Assembly (NCBI GenBank): GCA_019119235.1
Contig: DWXL01000211.1
Coordinates: 1-36,267 of the forward strand
Reading direction: 5' to 3'
Length of the DNA: 36,267 bases
Origin: Candidatus Blautia excrementigallinarum
GTDB lineage: Bacteria; Bacillota; Clostridia; Lachnospirales; Lachnospiraceae
Below the pieces are notes generated by a model. It saw only the letters and a program-made list of their open reading frames with translations. It did not search any database and was not told the DNA's origin. Of this stretch, positions 1 through 10,287 are shown in pieces. Position 1 is the first letter of the stretch; every line of letters begins with the position of its first letter. A program made the position numbers and the translations under genes.

Positions 1-2116
1 CTGTCATGGTCACAACGCTGGTATGCACCTTCTTCAGTGTGGAATGAGCGATATCGTACAGGGTTCTGTTCTTGTACTCCTGTGCCTTGCCATCATTCCA
101 GTTCTGTACCGGACGGTAATATCCTGTGATACGACTGTAAACCTCCGCCTTCTTACCGCACTTGGGACAGGTGAAGTGTTCGCCGCTGATATATCCGTGC
201 TCGCTGCACACAGAATAGGTGGGAGAAATTGTGTAATACGGAAGCCTGTAGTTCTCGGCGATCTTGCGCACAAGGGACGCCGCCGCTTTCCAGTCGGGAA
301 GTTTCTCTCCCAGGAATCCGTGGAATACGGTACCTGAGGTATATAAGGTCTGCAGCTCGTCCTGGATATCCAGGGCGTCGAAAATATCGGAGCTGAATTC
401 CACCGGAAGGTGAGAGCTGTTTGTATAGTAGGGTGTGTCGCCCTTGCTTCCCGCGGTGCGGATATCCGGCCAGCGTTTTCTGTCGTGCTTTGCAAGACGG
501 TAGGCTGTGGATTCCGCCGGAGTCGCCTCCAGGTTGAACAGCTCGCCCGGATATTCCTCCTGATAGTCGGACAGGCGGCTGCGCATATGCTCCAGCACCT
601 CTTTGGTGAATTTCTGCGTTCTCTCGTCCGTCATGTCGCATCCCAGCCAGCAGGCGTTCAGACCCGCCTCGTTCATTCCCACCAGTCCGATGGTGGAGAA
701 ATGATTGTCAAAACTTCCGAGATATCTCTTGGTGTAAGGATAAAGTCCTTCGTTCAGAAGCTTGGTGATCACTTCACGTTTGATATGCAGGGATCGGGCG
801 GAAATATCCATCATATGATCCAGCCTGCGGTAGAATTCCTCCGGTGTTTTGGAAAGGTAGGCGATCCTGGGCATATTGATGGTGACAACGCCCACAGAAC
901 CTGTGCTTTCCCCTGATCCAAAGAAGCCGCCGCTCTTCTTGCGCAGCTCGCGGAGATCCAGACGGAGGCGGCAGCACATGCTGCGGATATCGCTGGGTTT
1001 CATGTCGCTGTTGATGTAGTTGGAGAAATACGGAGTTCCGTATTTCGCCGTCATCTCGAAGAGAAGACGGTTGTTCTCTGTATCCGACCAGTCGAAATCC
1101 TTCGTGATGGAATAGGTGGGAATAGGATACTGGAATCCTCTTCCGTTGGCGTCTCCCTCGATCATGGTCTCGATGAACGCCCGGTTCACCATATCCATCT
1201 CTTTCTTGCAGTCTTTATACTTGAAGTCCATCTCTTTGCCGCCCACGATGGCCGGAAGCTCCGCCAGATCCTCGGGAACCGTCCAGTCCAGTGTGATATT
1301 GGAAAACGGCGCCTGGGTTCCCCAGCGGCTGGGCGTATTCACGCCGTAAATGAAGGACTCGATACATTTCTTCACATCATGGTAGCTTAAGTTGTCCGCC
1401 TTTACAAAAGGCGCCAGATATGTGTCAAAGGAGGAGAACGCCTGAGCGCCCGCCCATTCGTTCTGCATGATTCCCAGGAAGTTGACCATCTGGTTGCAGA
1501 GAACGCTGAGATGCTTCGCCGGAGCGGAAGTGATCTTGCCCTCGATGCCGCCCAGACCTTCCTGGATCAGCTGCTTTAAGGACCAGCCTGCACAGTATCC
1601 GGTGAGCATGGAAAGATCGTGGATGTGGATGTCCGCGTTCCTGTGAGCGTCGGCGATCTCGTTGTCATAGATCTCGGACAGCCAGTAATTGGCTGTTACC
1701 GCGCCGGAATTGCTCAGGATCAGGCCGCCCACAGAATAAGTCACTGTGGAATTCTCCTTAACTCTCCAGTCTTCCACCTTCACATAGCTGTTGACGATCT
1801 CCTTGTAATCCAGGATCGTGGATTTCATGTTGCGGATCTTCTCTCTCTGCTTCCTGTAAAGGATATAGGCCTTGGCAACGTCGCCGTAACCCGCCTGGAT
1901 CAGCACGTTCTCAACGCTGTCCTGGATATCCTCCACCGTGATCCTGTTGTCGCTTATTTTATTCTGAAAATCCGCCGTTACGCGAAGCCCCAGCAGATCG
2001 ATCATATCATTGCTGTAATTCTTCTCTTTTGCGTCAAATGCCTTATGGATCGCCGCCGTGATCTTCGGCATCTGAAAATCGGCGATCTCGCCGTCACGTT
2101 TAACTACCTGAAACAT
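1..2116 (-). CDS. nrdD: Anaerobic ribonucleoside-triphosphate reductase (C-terminus truncated by window start)
   Basis: Manual minus-strand translation from ATG at 2116: MFQVVKRDGEIADFQMPKITAAIHKAFDAK... (ATP-cone-like N-terminus), ...NRLLFEMTAKYGTPYFSNYINSDMKPSDIRSMCCRLRLDLRELRKKSGGFFGSGESTGSVGVVTINMPR..., then HFTCPKCGKKAEVYSRITGYYRPVQNWNDGKAQEYKNR near the window edge. Absent from the ORF track because it has no stop in the window. Confidence 0.95.
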   Translation of the reverse strand, partial: MFQVVKRDGEIADFQMPKITAAIHKAFDAKEKNYSNDMIDLLGLRVTADFQNKISDNRITVEDIQDSVENVLIQAGYGDVAKAYILYRKQREKIRNMKSTILDYKEIVNSYVKVEDWRVKENSTVTYSVGGLILSNSGAVTANYWLSEIYDNEIADAHRNADIHIHDLSMLTGYCAGWSLKQLIQEGLGGIEGKITSAPAKHLSVLCNQMVNFLGIMQNEWAGAQAFSSFDTYLAPFVKADNLSYHDVKKCIESFIYGVNTPSRWGTQAPFSNITLDWTVPEDLAELPAIVGGKEMDFKYKDCKKEMDMVNRAFIETMIEGDANGRGFQYPIPTYSITKDFDWSDTENNRLLFEMTAKYGTPYFSNYINSDMKPSDIRSMCCRLRLDLRELRKKSGGFFGSGESTGSVGVVTINMPRIAYLSKTPEEFYRRLDHMMDISARSLHIKREVITKLLNEGLYPYTKRYLGSFDNHFSTIGLVGMNEAGLNACWLGCDMTDERTQKFTKEVLEHMRSRLSDYQEEYPGELFNLEATPAESTAYRLAKHDRKRWPDIRTAGSKGDTPYYTNSSHLPVEFSSDIFDALDIQDELQTLYTSGTVFHGFLGEKLPDWKAAASLVRKIAENYRLPYYTISPTYSVCSEHGYISGEHFTCPKCGKKAEVYSRITGYYRPVQNWNDGKAQEYKNRTLYDIAHSTLKKVHTSVVTMT

Positions 2117-2209
2117 CTCACATAAATCCTCCTTACCCTGAATCAAAAAATCCATAACAAAGACTGCCACCCGTTTTCCGGATGCCAGCCTCTCAAAAAC
2201 TGTAGCTTT

Positions 2210-2238
2210 ATTGTAGCAGACTCCATTTCCTCCGTCAA
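2210..2238 (-). promoter_or_regulatory. Sigma-A-type promoter of nrdD: TTGACG -17 nt- TACAAT (minus strand)
   Basis: -35 at 2233-2238 and -10 at 2210-2215 with an exact 17-nt spacer, upstream of the nrdD start. Confidence 0.75.
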
Positions 2239-2246
2239 TACAAAAA

Positions 2247-2292
2247 ACACCATATATTGTGTTATGTCATCGCAAAACGCAATATATGGTGC
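2247..2292. promoter_or_regulatory. Pair of NrdR boxes upstream of nrdD
   Basis: ACACCATATATTGTGT (2247-2262) and ACGCAATATATGGTGC (2277-2292) match the NrdR box pattern acaCwAtATaTwGtgt; starts are 30 bp apart, about three helical turns. Confidence 0.8.
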
Positions 2293-2302
2293 GGTTTTTC
2301 CT

Positions 2303-3562
2303 TTATTTATCAGGCATTCCGGGCATTACGGAAACAAAAATTTCCGCCGGGACCCGGGCTTTCACATAGATCCCGTCGTCGCGGTACTCCTGGGAAAGAA
2401 GATGCCCGTACTCCCGGATCTTCTGGATCTTTCCGCCTTCCCGGTAGGGATACAGTTCTTCAATATAAATCTGCTCCTCCGCCAGAAACCCGGAGAGGAC
2501 GCTTTTCAGCTCGTCCAGCCCCTGCCCTGTTTTCGCGGAACATTTCACCGTATGATCGGCGATAAAATCCCGAAGCTGTGTGTCCACGGCAAGATCCTGC
2601 TTATTCAGAAGCGTGACTGTTTTCTTTCCGGATGCGCCCAGCTCTTTCAGGGTTTCATATACCACCTGCATCTGCGTTTCCGCCTGGGGATTGGACGCGT
2701 CCACCACATGAATGATATAGTCCGCGTATTTCGCCTCCTCAAGAGTGCTCTTGAAAGCCTCCACAAGATGATGGGGCAGTTTCCGGATAAATCCTACCGT
2801 ATCTGTGAGAAGAAGCTGCTGCCCGTCCTGAAGTTCCAGAAGTCTCGTGGTGGGATCCAGCGTGGCAAAAAGTTTGTCCTCCGCCTGCACTCCCGCCCCG
2901 GTAAGAACATTCAGAAGAGTGGATTTACCCGCGTTGGTATATCCCACGATAGCCGCAGTCTTCATCCTTCCTCTGGCGCGGCTTCCCCGGATCAGTTCCC
3001 TGTGTTTCTCCACCTGACGGAGTTCTTCTTTCAGGGCAGATATCCTTGTACGGATCAGTCTTCTGTCTGTCTCCAGTTTCTTTTCGCCGGGCCCTCTGGT
3101 GCCGATCCCGCCTCCCAGCCTGGACAATGAATCACGGAGTCCCACCAGGCGGGCCGCCCTATATTTAAGCTGCGCCAGCTCCACCTGGATCTTTCCCTCG
3201 CTTGTGACCGCCCTGCGGGCAAAAATATCCAGAATGAGCAGAGTCCTGTCCATAACCTTGCACTCCAGCTCTTTTTCCAGATTATTCATCTGTGCCGGCG
3301 AAAGCTCGTCGTCGCAGATCACGCCGTTGGCGTCAAAAGCGCGCAGAAGATTCCTTACTTCTTCAATCTTGCCTTTGCCGATATAAGTCCCTGGATGGAC
3401 CGCTTCACGGTTCTGGATCACTTTGGCGGCAGTCTCCGCCCCTGCAGTCTGCGCCAGCTCCTCCAGTTCGTCGAGAGAAGCCTCCACATCCTCGTCCTGC
3501 GCTGTCTGCACGCCGATAAGGATCACCCGTTCCTGCACTTCCTTAAAATCATAAAACTGCAT
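2303..3562 (-). CDS. hflX: GTPase HflX
   Basis: GGGIGTRGPGEKKLETDRR, GYTNAGKSTLLNVLTG, DTVGFIRKLPHHLVEAF motifs; 419 aa. Confidence 0.95.
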   Translation of the reverse strand: MQFYDFKEVQERVILIGVQTAQDEDVEASLDELEELAQTAGAETAAKVIQNREAVHPGTYIGKGKIEEVRNLLRAFDANGVICDDELSPAQMNNLEKELECKVMDRTLLILDIFARRAVTSEGKIQVELAQLKYRAARLVGLRDSLSRLGGGIGTRGPGEKKLETDRRLIRTRISALKEELRQVEKHRELIRGSRARGRMKTAAIVGYTNAGKSTLLNVLTGAGVQAEDKLFATLDPTTRLLELQDGQQLLLTDTVGFIRKLPHHLVEAFKSTLEEAKYADYIIHVVDASNPQAETQMQVVYETLKELGASGKKTVTLLNKQDLAVDTQLRDFIADHTVKCSAKTGQGLDELKSVLSGFLAEEQIYIEELYPYREGGKIQKIREYGHLLSQEYRDDGIYVKARVPAEIFVSVMPGMPDK

Positions 3563-3571
3563 GCCTGTCTC

Positions 3572-4633
3572 CTATGCTATGTTTCCTGTACGGGACTGGA
3601 GAAAGATCAGTTCCTTTGCAGCCGCTTCGTCGTCCGGGTACATTTCCGTATATGCCTGCGCCTTTGTCAGGGCAGTGGCAAAATCCAGCTGCTGCTCGTA
3701 AACCGCGATCTCATTGTACAGAAGATTCTGCTTATCCTCTCCCGCGGCATTTTCCAGTCCTGCGGAAATATTACCGAGGGCGCTGTCATAGGCTCCGTCA
3801 GCCAGATCGCAGAGTACAAGACCGTTATATCCCTTCGCCGGAACGCAGTCCTCTGAATTCATATAATCCTGATACATGGACCGGGCCCCCGCCGTATCGC
3901 CCTGGGCAAGACTTACCATACCCAGAAACAGTTTTGCCTCTGTGCTTCCCTGGTCAACAGCCGCGGAAAGTTCCTCCCGGGCGCTGTCATAATCCTGCAT
4001 GTAATAATAGATCTGGCCTCTGCTGCACCGGTCTTCGGCATCTGTGGGCGAAGAGCTGAGTACGGCCTCAAGGTACCTTGTCCCATCCGCCTCCATGCCG
4101 CGGTTCAGATATGCCTCATAGATCCTGATCGCCATCTCATACCCGGAATCCTCCGCGTAGGCCTTCTCAAAATTAGAGGCAGCCTCATCATAGGAATCCA
4201 TGGCCAGAGCCACACATCCTGTGAGATAATATCCGTCGGCAGTCATGGAATAATCCTCCGCCAGTGTCTGACAGTCTGCCATGGCACTGTCAAGTATGCC
4301 GCCCTTAAGTTCTGCCGTGGCGCGGTAAGACAGTATATCCTGTTCGAGGGATTTCCCCGCCTCGCCGCTGTCCAGCGCACTGGTAAAACTGTCTATGGCC
4401 CCCTGCCAGTCTCCCGTATGGAGCGCCGCTATTCCCGCGCCTCTGAAAGACTCCGCAGTTTTATACCCCTGTTCTGCAGACGTGGAAAAGCCTTCCAGCG
4501 CAGCCGCGTAATTGCCCTGCTCCAGATCCTCTTCCGCCTGGCTGAATATTTTCTGTTGTTCACCGCCACAGCCGCTTATCAGGAGAACTCCCATACAGGC
4601 CGCAAGCATCCATACCGTTTTTCTTCTTTTCAT
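3572..4633 (-). CDS. Tetratricopeptide-repeat lipoprotein
   Basis: Lipoprotein signal MKRRKTVWMLAACMGVLLISGCGG followed by TPR-like repeats (AEEDLEQGNYAAALEGFSTSAEQGYKTAESF...). Confidence 0.85.
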   Translation of the reverse strand: MKRRKTVWMLAACMGVLLISGCGGEQQKIFSQAEEDLEQGNYAAALEGFSTSAEQGYKTAESFRGAGIAALHTGDWQGAIDSFTSALDSGEAGKSLEQDILSYRATAELKGGILDSAMADCQTLAEDYSMTADGYYLTGCVALAMDSYDEAASNFEKAYAEDSGYEMAIRIYEAYLNRGMEADGTRYLEAVLSSSPTDAEDRCSRGQIYYYMQDYDSAREELSAAVDQGSTEAKLFLGMVSLAQGDTAGARSMYQDYMNSEDCVPAKGYNGLVLCDLADGAYDSALGNISAGLENAAGEDKQNLLYNEIAVYEQQLDFATALTKAQAYTEMYPDDEAAAKELIFLQSRTGNIA

Positions 4634-4642
4634 GTGTATCCT

Positions 4643-5989
4643 TTATTCCACGATCAGCCCTTCGGCTTCCATTACTTTTACCACATTCGCCACATGCTCC
4701 GCGCAGATTTCTTCCGTGCCGGCTTCCACCATCACCCTGATGAGAGGTTCCGTTCCGCTCTCTCTTACCAGGATGCGGCCGTCTGTTCCCAACGCTCTGG
4801 CAGCGGCCTCCACGGCCTCCTGTACCTTCGGGTTCTCTCTGGCGGTCTTCTTGTCAGCCACCCGCACATTGCGCAGGATCTGGGGATAAACTTTCATTTC
4901 CTTGGCAAGGTCGCAGAGTGTGGCTTTCTTTTCCACACAGGCTTCCATCACCATAAGAGAAGTAAGGATCCCGTCGCCCGTTGCCGCGTAGCGGCTGAAG
5001 ATGATGTGGCCGGACTGTTCTCCGCCGATACTGTAATTGTTTTCCATCATGTTTTCCGCCACATATTTATCGCCCACGGCTGTCTGCTCGTACTGGATAT
5101 CTTCGCGCTCCAGAGCTTTGTAAAGGCCGAGATTGGACATTACCGTTGTGACCACGGTATTTCCGTTCAGTCTTCCCTGTTCTTTCAGATATTTTCCGCA
5201 GACATACATGATCTTGTCGCCGTCGATGATATTACCCTTATGATCCACCGCAATACAACGGTCCGCGTCTCCGTCGTAGGCAAAACCAATGTCCAGTCCC
5301 TTATCCACCACAAATCTCTGAAGGACCTCAATATGGGTGGAACCGCAGTTCGTGTTGATGTTGGTTCCGTCCGGAGTATTGTTGATCACATAAGTTTTCG
5401 CCCGCAGAGCGTCGAATACGCTCTTTGCAATGGCAGAAGAACTTCCGTTGGCACAGTCCAGTCCCACCTTGATATTCTTGAAATCACGGCAGGGAATGGA
5501 GATCAGGTATCCGATATAGCGGTTCCTTCCGGAAGCGTAATCTACAGTACGGCCGATGTCCTCGCCTGTCGCCAGGGGAAGTTCCTCGATACTGCCGTCG
5601 AGATACGCCTCGATCCGCGCCTCGATCTCCGGCTCGATCTTCTGGCCGTTTCCGTTCAGAAGCTTGATCCCGTTGTCATGGAAAGGATTGTGGCTTGCGG
5701 AGATCATGATACCGCAGTCAAAATCTTCCGTACGAACCACGTAGGAAACGCTGGGAGTCGTAGTTACATGGAGCAGATAGGCGTCCGCGCCGGAAGCCGT
5801 GATGCCGGCCACCAGAGCGTACTCAAACATGTAGCTGCTCCTTCTTGTGTCCTTGCCGATAACGATCTTCGCCTTGTGGTCTCTGCCATAATACCAGCCC
5901 ACATAACGTCCCACCTGAAACGCATGATTCACAGTAAGCTGCACATTAGCCTCGCCGCGGAAACCGTCGGTTCCAAAATATTTACCCAT
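4643..5989 (-). CDS. glmM: Phosphoglucosamine mutase
   Basis: MGKYFGTDGFRGEAN start, MISASHNPFHDNGIKLL active-site serine loop, DGDADRC metal loop, VRESGTEPLIRVMVE. Confidence 0.96.
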   Translation of the reverse strand: MGKYFGTDGFRGEANVQLTVNHAFQVGRYVGWYYGRDHKAKIVIGKDTRRSSYMFEYALVAGITASGADAYLLHVTTTPSVSYVVRTEDFDCGIMISASHNPFHDNGIKLLNGNGQKIEPEIEARIEAYLDGSIEELPLATGEDIGRTVDYASGRNRYIGYLISIPCRDFKNIKVGLDCANGSSSAIAKSVFDALRAKTYVINNTPDGTNINTNCGSTHIEVLQRFVVDKGLDIGFAYDGDADRCIAVDHKGNIIDGDKIMYVCGKYLKEQGRLNGNTVVTTVMSNLGLYKALEREDIQYEQTAVGDKYVAENMMENNYSIGGEQSGHIIFSRYAATGDGILTSLMVMEACVEKKATLCDLAKEMKVYPQILRNVRVADKKTARENPKVQEAVEAAARALGTDGRILVRESGTEPLIRVMVEAGTEEICAEHVANVVKVMEAEGLIVE

Positions 5990-6027
5990 AACAAAAATCC
6001 TCCCTTTGTTATTTTTATACTCTGCCC

Positions 6028-6957
6028 TCAGGCCTTATTCTGCTGATAAAGGTCCGCCGGGTATACGCCCTCTTTTACGAGATTCTCAAAAGCCGCCGTT
6101 ACGGACGCCTTGTCTTCCTGATAGGTTACGCCGAACCAGGTATCTTTTGTTTCCAGAACGTCAACCTTGGCTGTGCCCGCCTTGATCAGACGGTCAATGA
6201 TATCCGGAAGCAGATATTCTTTCTTGATATCCTCCGCATTAAGTCCTGCAAGGAACTCCCGGAAGCCTTTCTCCAGGATCTCCATAAACTCCGGCGTCAG
6301 TCCCCACATATTCATGGAAACAAGGCTCTTCACATCAAGCGGTACCACTGTTCCGTCCTCACGGCGTTCTTCCGCTCCGTTCTCAGCTTTATAGATATTG
6401 TGGGTTTCATTTACCCCCTTCAGGCTTCCCTCTTCAATATCGCAGATACCGCGGGTCACGCCGCCGTTCTCGCTGAGAGTATTCCCCAGACGGAATCCCG
6501 CCATACAGATATGCATCACTCCGTCCTCCGGATGATCCTGCACAAGATAATCATGAACCTTCACATATGCTTCTTTGCCATAGTAATCGTCCGCGTTGAT
6601 CACCACGAACGGCTCGTCCAGTACCTTCTTCGCCGCCAGCACCGCCTGGCCGGTTCCCCAGGGCTTCGTCCTGTCCGCCGGTTTTGTGAATCCCTCCGGC
6701 AGCTCCTCAAGAGACTGGAACGCATATTCCACTTCCGTGATCTTCTCGATCCTGTCGCCGATCACACGACGGAATTCTTCTTCAATATCTTTGCGGATAA
6801 TAAAGACGACTTTGTTGAACCCTGCTTCCAGGGCGTCATGGATGGAATAATCCATGATGATCTCGCCTGCAGGCCCTACCGGCGCAAGCTGTTTGATCCC
6901 TTTTCCAAAACGGCTTCCGATCCCGGCCGCCATGATCACCAGCGCTGTTTTCTTCAT
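6028..6957 (-). CDS. NTP transferase family (sugar nucleotidyltransferase-like)
   Basis: MKKTALVIMAAGIGSRFGKGIKQLAPVG nucleotidyltransferase signature; VINADDYYG. Confidence 0.85.
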   Translation of the reverse strand: MKKTALVIMAAGIGSRFGKGIKQLAPVGPAGEIIMDYSIHDALEAGFNKVVFIIRKDIEEEFRRVIGDRIEKITEVEYAFQSLEELPEGFTKPADRTKPWGTGQAVLAAKKVLDEPFVVINADDYYGKEAYVKVHDYLVQDHPEDGVMHICMAGFRLGNTLSENGGVTRGICDIEEGSLKGVNETHNIYKAENGAEERREDGTVVPLDVKSLVSMNMWGLTPEFMEILEKGFREFLAGLNAEDIKKEYLLPDIIDRLIKAGTAKVDVLETKDTWFGVTYQEDKASVTAAFENLVKEGVYPADLYQQNKA

Positions 6958-6975
6958 AATACAAATATCCTCCGT

Positions 6976-8052
6976 TTATTCCTCTTCATTGAGTTTACTC
7001 AGTTTTGCCGCCTGATCCGCAGCGATCAGACTGTCGATGATCTCATCCAGATCCCCGCTAAGAATATTGTCCAGACGGTGCAGCGTAAGCTTGATCCTGT
7101 GGTCTGTAACACGTCCCTGGGGAAAATTGTAAGTCCGTATCTTCTCTGAACGGTCTCCGGTTCCGATCTGGCTCCGCCTTGCTTCCGCCTCCGCGTCGTG
7201 CTGTTTCGCCAGTTCCATCTCATAAAGGCGGGAACGCAGCACCTTCAGAGCCTTTTCTTTATTTTTCAGCTGGGATTTTTCATCCTGACAGGAGATAACG
7301 ATCCCTGTCGGAATATGTGTCAGTCTCACCGCCGAGTCTGTGGTGTTGACGCACTGGCCGCCATTTCCGGAGGCACGGAACACGTCGAATTTACAGTCGT
7401 TGAGGTCCAGATGAAAATCGATCTCCTCCGCCTCAGGCATGATCGCCACCGTGCAGGTGGAGGTATGGATACGTCCTCCTGACTCTGTTTCCGGCACACG
7501 CTGGACACGGTGTACGCCGCTCTCATACTTCAGTCTGGAGTAAGCGCCTGTTCCGTGGATCATGAAAGTCACTTCCTTGAATCCGCCGATCCCGTTCTCA
7601 TTCAGACTGAGCATCTCGGTCTTCCAGCGACGCCCCTCCGCGTACTTCACATACATCCTGTATATCTCCGCCGCGAAAAGAGCCGCTTCGTCTCCGCCGG
7701 CTCCGGCGCGGATCTCCACGATAACATTCTTGTTATCGTTGGGGTCTTTGGGCAGGAGCAGGATCTTAAGCTCATGCTCCAGTTCTTCCACCTGTTTCCT
7801 CGCGTCAGCCAGCTCTTCCTTCAGCATCTCTCTCATTTCCTCGTCTTTTTCTTCGTCCAGCATAGAGAGACTGTCCTGAATGGTTTCTTTATTTTTCTTA
7901 TATTCTCTATAGGTATCCACTATCGGCTGAAGCTCGCTCTGTTCCTTCATAAGCTTCTGAAAACGGTCCTGGTTATCTGTCACTCCCGGCTCGCCCAGCT
8001 CATTCAGGATCTCGTCAAAACGGATCAGCAGATCCTCCAGTTTATCAAACAT
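6976..8052 (-). CDS. prfA: Peptide chain release factor 1
   Basis: GGQ motif in [48 protein letters not shown]; 358 aa. Confidence 0.97.
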   Translation of the reverse strand: MFDKLEDLLIRFDEILNELGEPGVTDNQDRFQKLMKEQSELQPIVDTYREYKKNKETIQDSLSMLDEEKDEEMREMLKEELADARKQVEELEHELKILLLPKDPNDNKNVIVEIRAGAGGDEAALFAAEIYRMYVKYAEGRRWKTEMLSLNENGIGGFKEVTFMIHGTGAYSRLKYESGVHRVQRVPETESGGRIHTSTCTVAIMPEAEEIDFHLDLNDCKFDVFRASGNGGQCVNTTDSAVRLTHIPTGIVISCQDEKSQLKNKEKALKVLRSRLYEMELAKQHDAEAEARRSQIGTGDRSEKIRTYNFPQGRVTDHRIKLTLHRLDNILSGDLDEIIDSLIAADQAAKLSKLNEEE

Positions 8053-8075
8053 ATTTATCCTCCCGAATTATCCTG

Positions 8076-8948
8076 TTACATTTTCTGTCCCAGCACTACT
8101 CTGTCCAGTCCTGTAAGGTCCTTTACAGTCCGGACGCCGGCAAAACCGGCATCCCTGAGGAATGCCTCCACCCTGGCGCTCTGGCTGTGGCCGATCTCAT
8201 ACAGGATCCAGCCTCCGTCTTTCAGCCATGACGGCGCCTCCTCCGAAATCCGTCTGTAAAACCAGAGTCCGTCCTCACGGCCGTCCAGCGCCAGGACCGG
8301 GTCATGAAAACGCACTTCATCCATCAGCTCTTCGATCTCCGCCGTAGGGATATACGGCGGATTTGAGATAAGCATATCATATTTATGCTGTTCTGTTCTA
8401 CTTTTTTGTCGAAAATATTCTCCGGAAAAAAGATCGCTTTCCACAAACTCAGCCCGGTTGTCCACACCCAGCCGCGCCGCGTTCTCCCGCGCAACGTCAA
8501 GCGCCGCTGCGGAAACATCCGCGCCGGTTCCCCTGGCTCCGGGGATCTCCATAAGCAGACTGAGAACCAGGCATCCCGAACCTGTACACATATCCAGAAT
8601 ATCAGGATCTTCCATATCTTTCAGGATCTTCAGCGCCTCCTCCGCCAGGATCTCCGTATCCTGTCTGGGAACAAGGACTCTACCGTCCACATAAAATTCA
8701 TATCCCATAAAATCCGCCCGGTGCGTCAGGTGCTGAAGAGGGATATGCTCCGCGCGTTTCCGGCAGAGCGCGAGATATTCTTTTTCTGTCTCCTCATCTG
8801 TCATTTCTTCGGGATGGGCATAATAATATGCCCTGTCTTTTCCGGCAGTATATTCCAGAAGGAGCCAGGCATCAAGCCTGGCTTCTTCAATATCAGCCTT
8901 TTTAAGAAGCAGTGTTCCTTCTTTTAACAGTTCCTCAAGCGTTCTCAT
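8076..8948 (-). CDS. prmC: Release factor glutamine methyltransferase
   Basis: SAM motif DMCTGSGCLVLSL and LISNPPYIP; directly follows yqhQ and precedes prfA in the transcription direction. Confidence 0.95.
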   Translation of the reverse strand: MRTLEELLKEGTLLLKKADIEEARLDAWLLLEYTAGKDRAYYYAHPEEMTDEETEKEYLALCRKRAEHIPLQHLTHRADFMGYEFYVDGRVLVPRQDTEILAEEALKILKDMEDPDILDMCTGSGCLVLSLLMEIPGARGTGADVSAAALDVARENAARLGVDNRAEFVESDLFSGEYFRQKSRTEQHKYDMLISNPPYIPTAEIEELMDEVRFHDPVLALDGREDGLWFYRRISEEAPSWLKDGGWILYEIGHSQSARVEAFLRDAGFAGVRTVKDLTGLDRVVLGQKM

Positions 8949-9927
8949 CGGCCTTCTTGTCCGGCTTCCAGCCGAACTCCTCTTTTAAATATGCTTTCCA
9001 GTCAAAAACCGCTTCCACGGCTTTGATCGCCACCTCCACCATGTCCGGCGTCGGCTCCTTGGTCGTCAGCTTCTGCATGGCAAGTCCCGGTTTGCTGAGA
9101 AAAGCGGCCAGTCTGCTGTCCGTTCGCCCGGCCCACTGGATCATCTCAAAGGAGATCCCGGCAACCACCGGAACCATCAGAAGACGCCCCAGAAGTCTTA
9201 CCCAGAAAAAAGGAACCAGTACAAAAACAAAGTGCAGGCAGATACTCACCAGCATCACCAGGAAAAGGAAGCTGGTCCCGCACCGCTTGTGCTGCCTGGA
9301 ACTCTTCATCACATTGTCAACTGTGAGCGGAAGTCCATGTTCAATACAGTTGATGCATTTATGCTCCGCTCCATGATACATAAATGTTCTCTGAATATCC
9401 TTCATTCTGGAGATCAGGAACATATACCCAAGGAACAACGCCATTTTTACAAATGCCTCCACTACCGTAACCAGAAACTCTGAGGCCCCCGCTTTACGGA
9501 TCAGGCTGGCAAGAGCATAGGGCAGAAGCATAAAAGCCGCCACGGACAGAACGATGGATACCGCTACCGTACCGTAAAGAAGCCATTTAAACTGCCTATC
9601 CTCTTTTTCCTTCTGCGCCGCTCTCTCCTCCTCGGAAAGAACAGCTTTCTTTCGGGCGTCTTCCTCGTCCTCTTCGTCTCCCGCGATCTCTGCCGAATAC
9701 ATCAGACATTTCGTTCCGATCACAAGACCGTCCACAAAGCTTACGACCCCGCGGATGATTGGTTTTCGCAGAAAACTCCCTTTACCGAAAACGCATCTGT
9801 AATCTTCTATTTTAAGTTCAATCTCTCCGTCCGGCCGGCGCACCCCCACAGAGTATTTATCCTTGTGGCGCATCATGATGCCTTCCATTACCGCCTGGCC
9901 GCCGATATTCGATGATCTTGCTTCCAT
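8935..9927 (-). CDS. yqhQ: DUF1385 membrane protein (YqhQ-like)
   Basis: NIGGQAVMEGIMMRHKDKYSVGVRRPDG... and MYHGAEHKCINCIEHGLPLTVDNVMKSSRQHKRCGTSFLF; 3' end overlaps the prmC start by 14 nt. Confidence 0.9.
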   Translation of the reverse strand: MEARSSNIGGQAVMEGIMMRHKDKYSVGVRRPDGEIELKIEDYRCVFGKGSFLRKPIIRGVVSFVDGLVIGTKCLMYSAEIAGDEEDEEDARKKAVLSEEERAAQKEKEDRQFKWLLYGTVAVSIVLSVAAFMLLPYALASLIRKAGASEFLVTVVEAFVKMALFLGYMFLISRMKDIQRTFMYHGAEHKCINCIEHGLPLTVDNVMKSSRQHKRCGTSFLFLVMLVSICLHFVFVLVPFFWVRLLGRLLMVPVVAGISFEMIQWAGRTDSRLAAFLSKPGLAMQKLTTKEPTPDMVEVAIKAVEAVFDWKAYLKEEFGWKPDKKADENA

Positions 9928-9951
9928 TCTGTTCTCCGCTTATCCTAAAGT

Positions 9952-9983
9952 AAAGAAAGGTTGAGATCTCCCAACCTCAACCT
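9952..9983 (-). terminator. Intrinsic terminator downstream of rpmE
   Basis: Minus strand AGGTTGAG-N10-CTCAACCT followed by TTCTTT; perfect 8-bp stem. Confidence 0.7.
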
Positions 9984-10010
9984 GTTCTCTCATAACTGTA
10001 TTCTGTCTGA

Positions 10011-10214
10011 TTATTTGTTTAAGCCGTATTTCTTATTGAACTTATCAATACGTCCGCGAGCCTGAGCTGCTTTCTGCTGGCCTGTGTAGAAAGGATGGCA
10101 TTTGGAGCAGATTTCCACATGGATGTCCTTCTTTACAGATCCTGTTACGAATGTATTTCCGCAGTTGCAGGTTACGGTTGCCTCCTGATAGTTCGGATGG
10201 ATTCCTTCACGCAT
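10011..10214 (-). CDS. rpmE: 50S ribosomal protein L31 (zinc-ribbon type)
   Basis: [51 protein letters not shown] at 10214 sits after an AGAGAGG Shine-Dalgarno, preferred to the in-frame GTG at 10223. Confidence 0.95.
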   Translation of the reverse strand: MREGIHPNYQEATVTCNCGNTFVTGSVKKDIHVEICSKCHPFYTGQQKAAQARGRIDKFNKKYGLNK

Positions 10215-10287
10215 GATTTTCACCTCTCTATAGTTCTTCTTTTTCTATTCGTATATATAGACGAATCTATTATTTTGCAGCTTTCTG

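Noticed and set aside
4418-6046. 542-aa plus-strand ORF, the longest on that strand in the first 20 kb
   Set aside because: Antisense to glmM and the 3' parts of neighbouring genes; the translation is low-quality (runs of HH, FH, PH) with no domain. A shadow ORF from codon bias.
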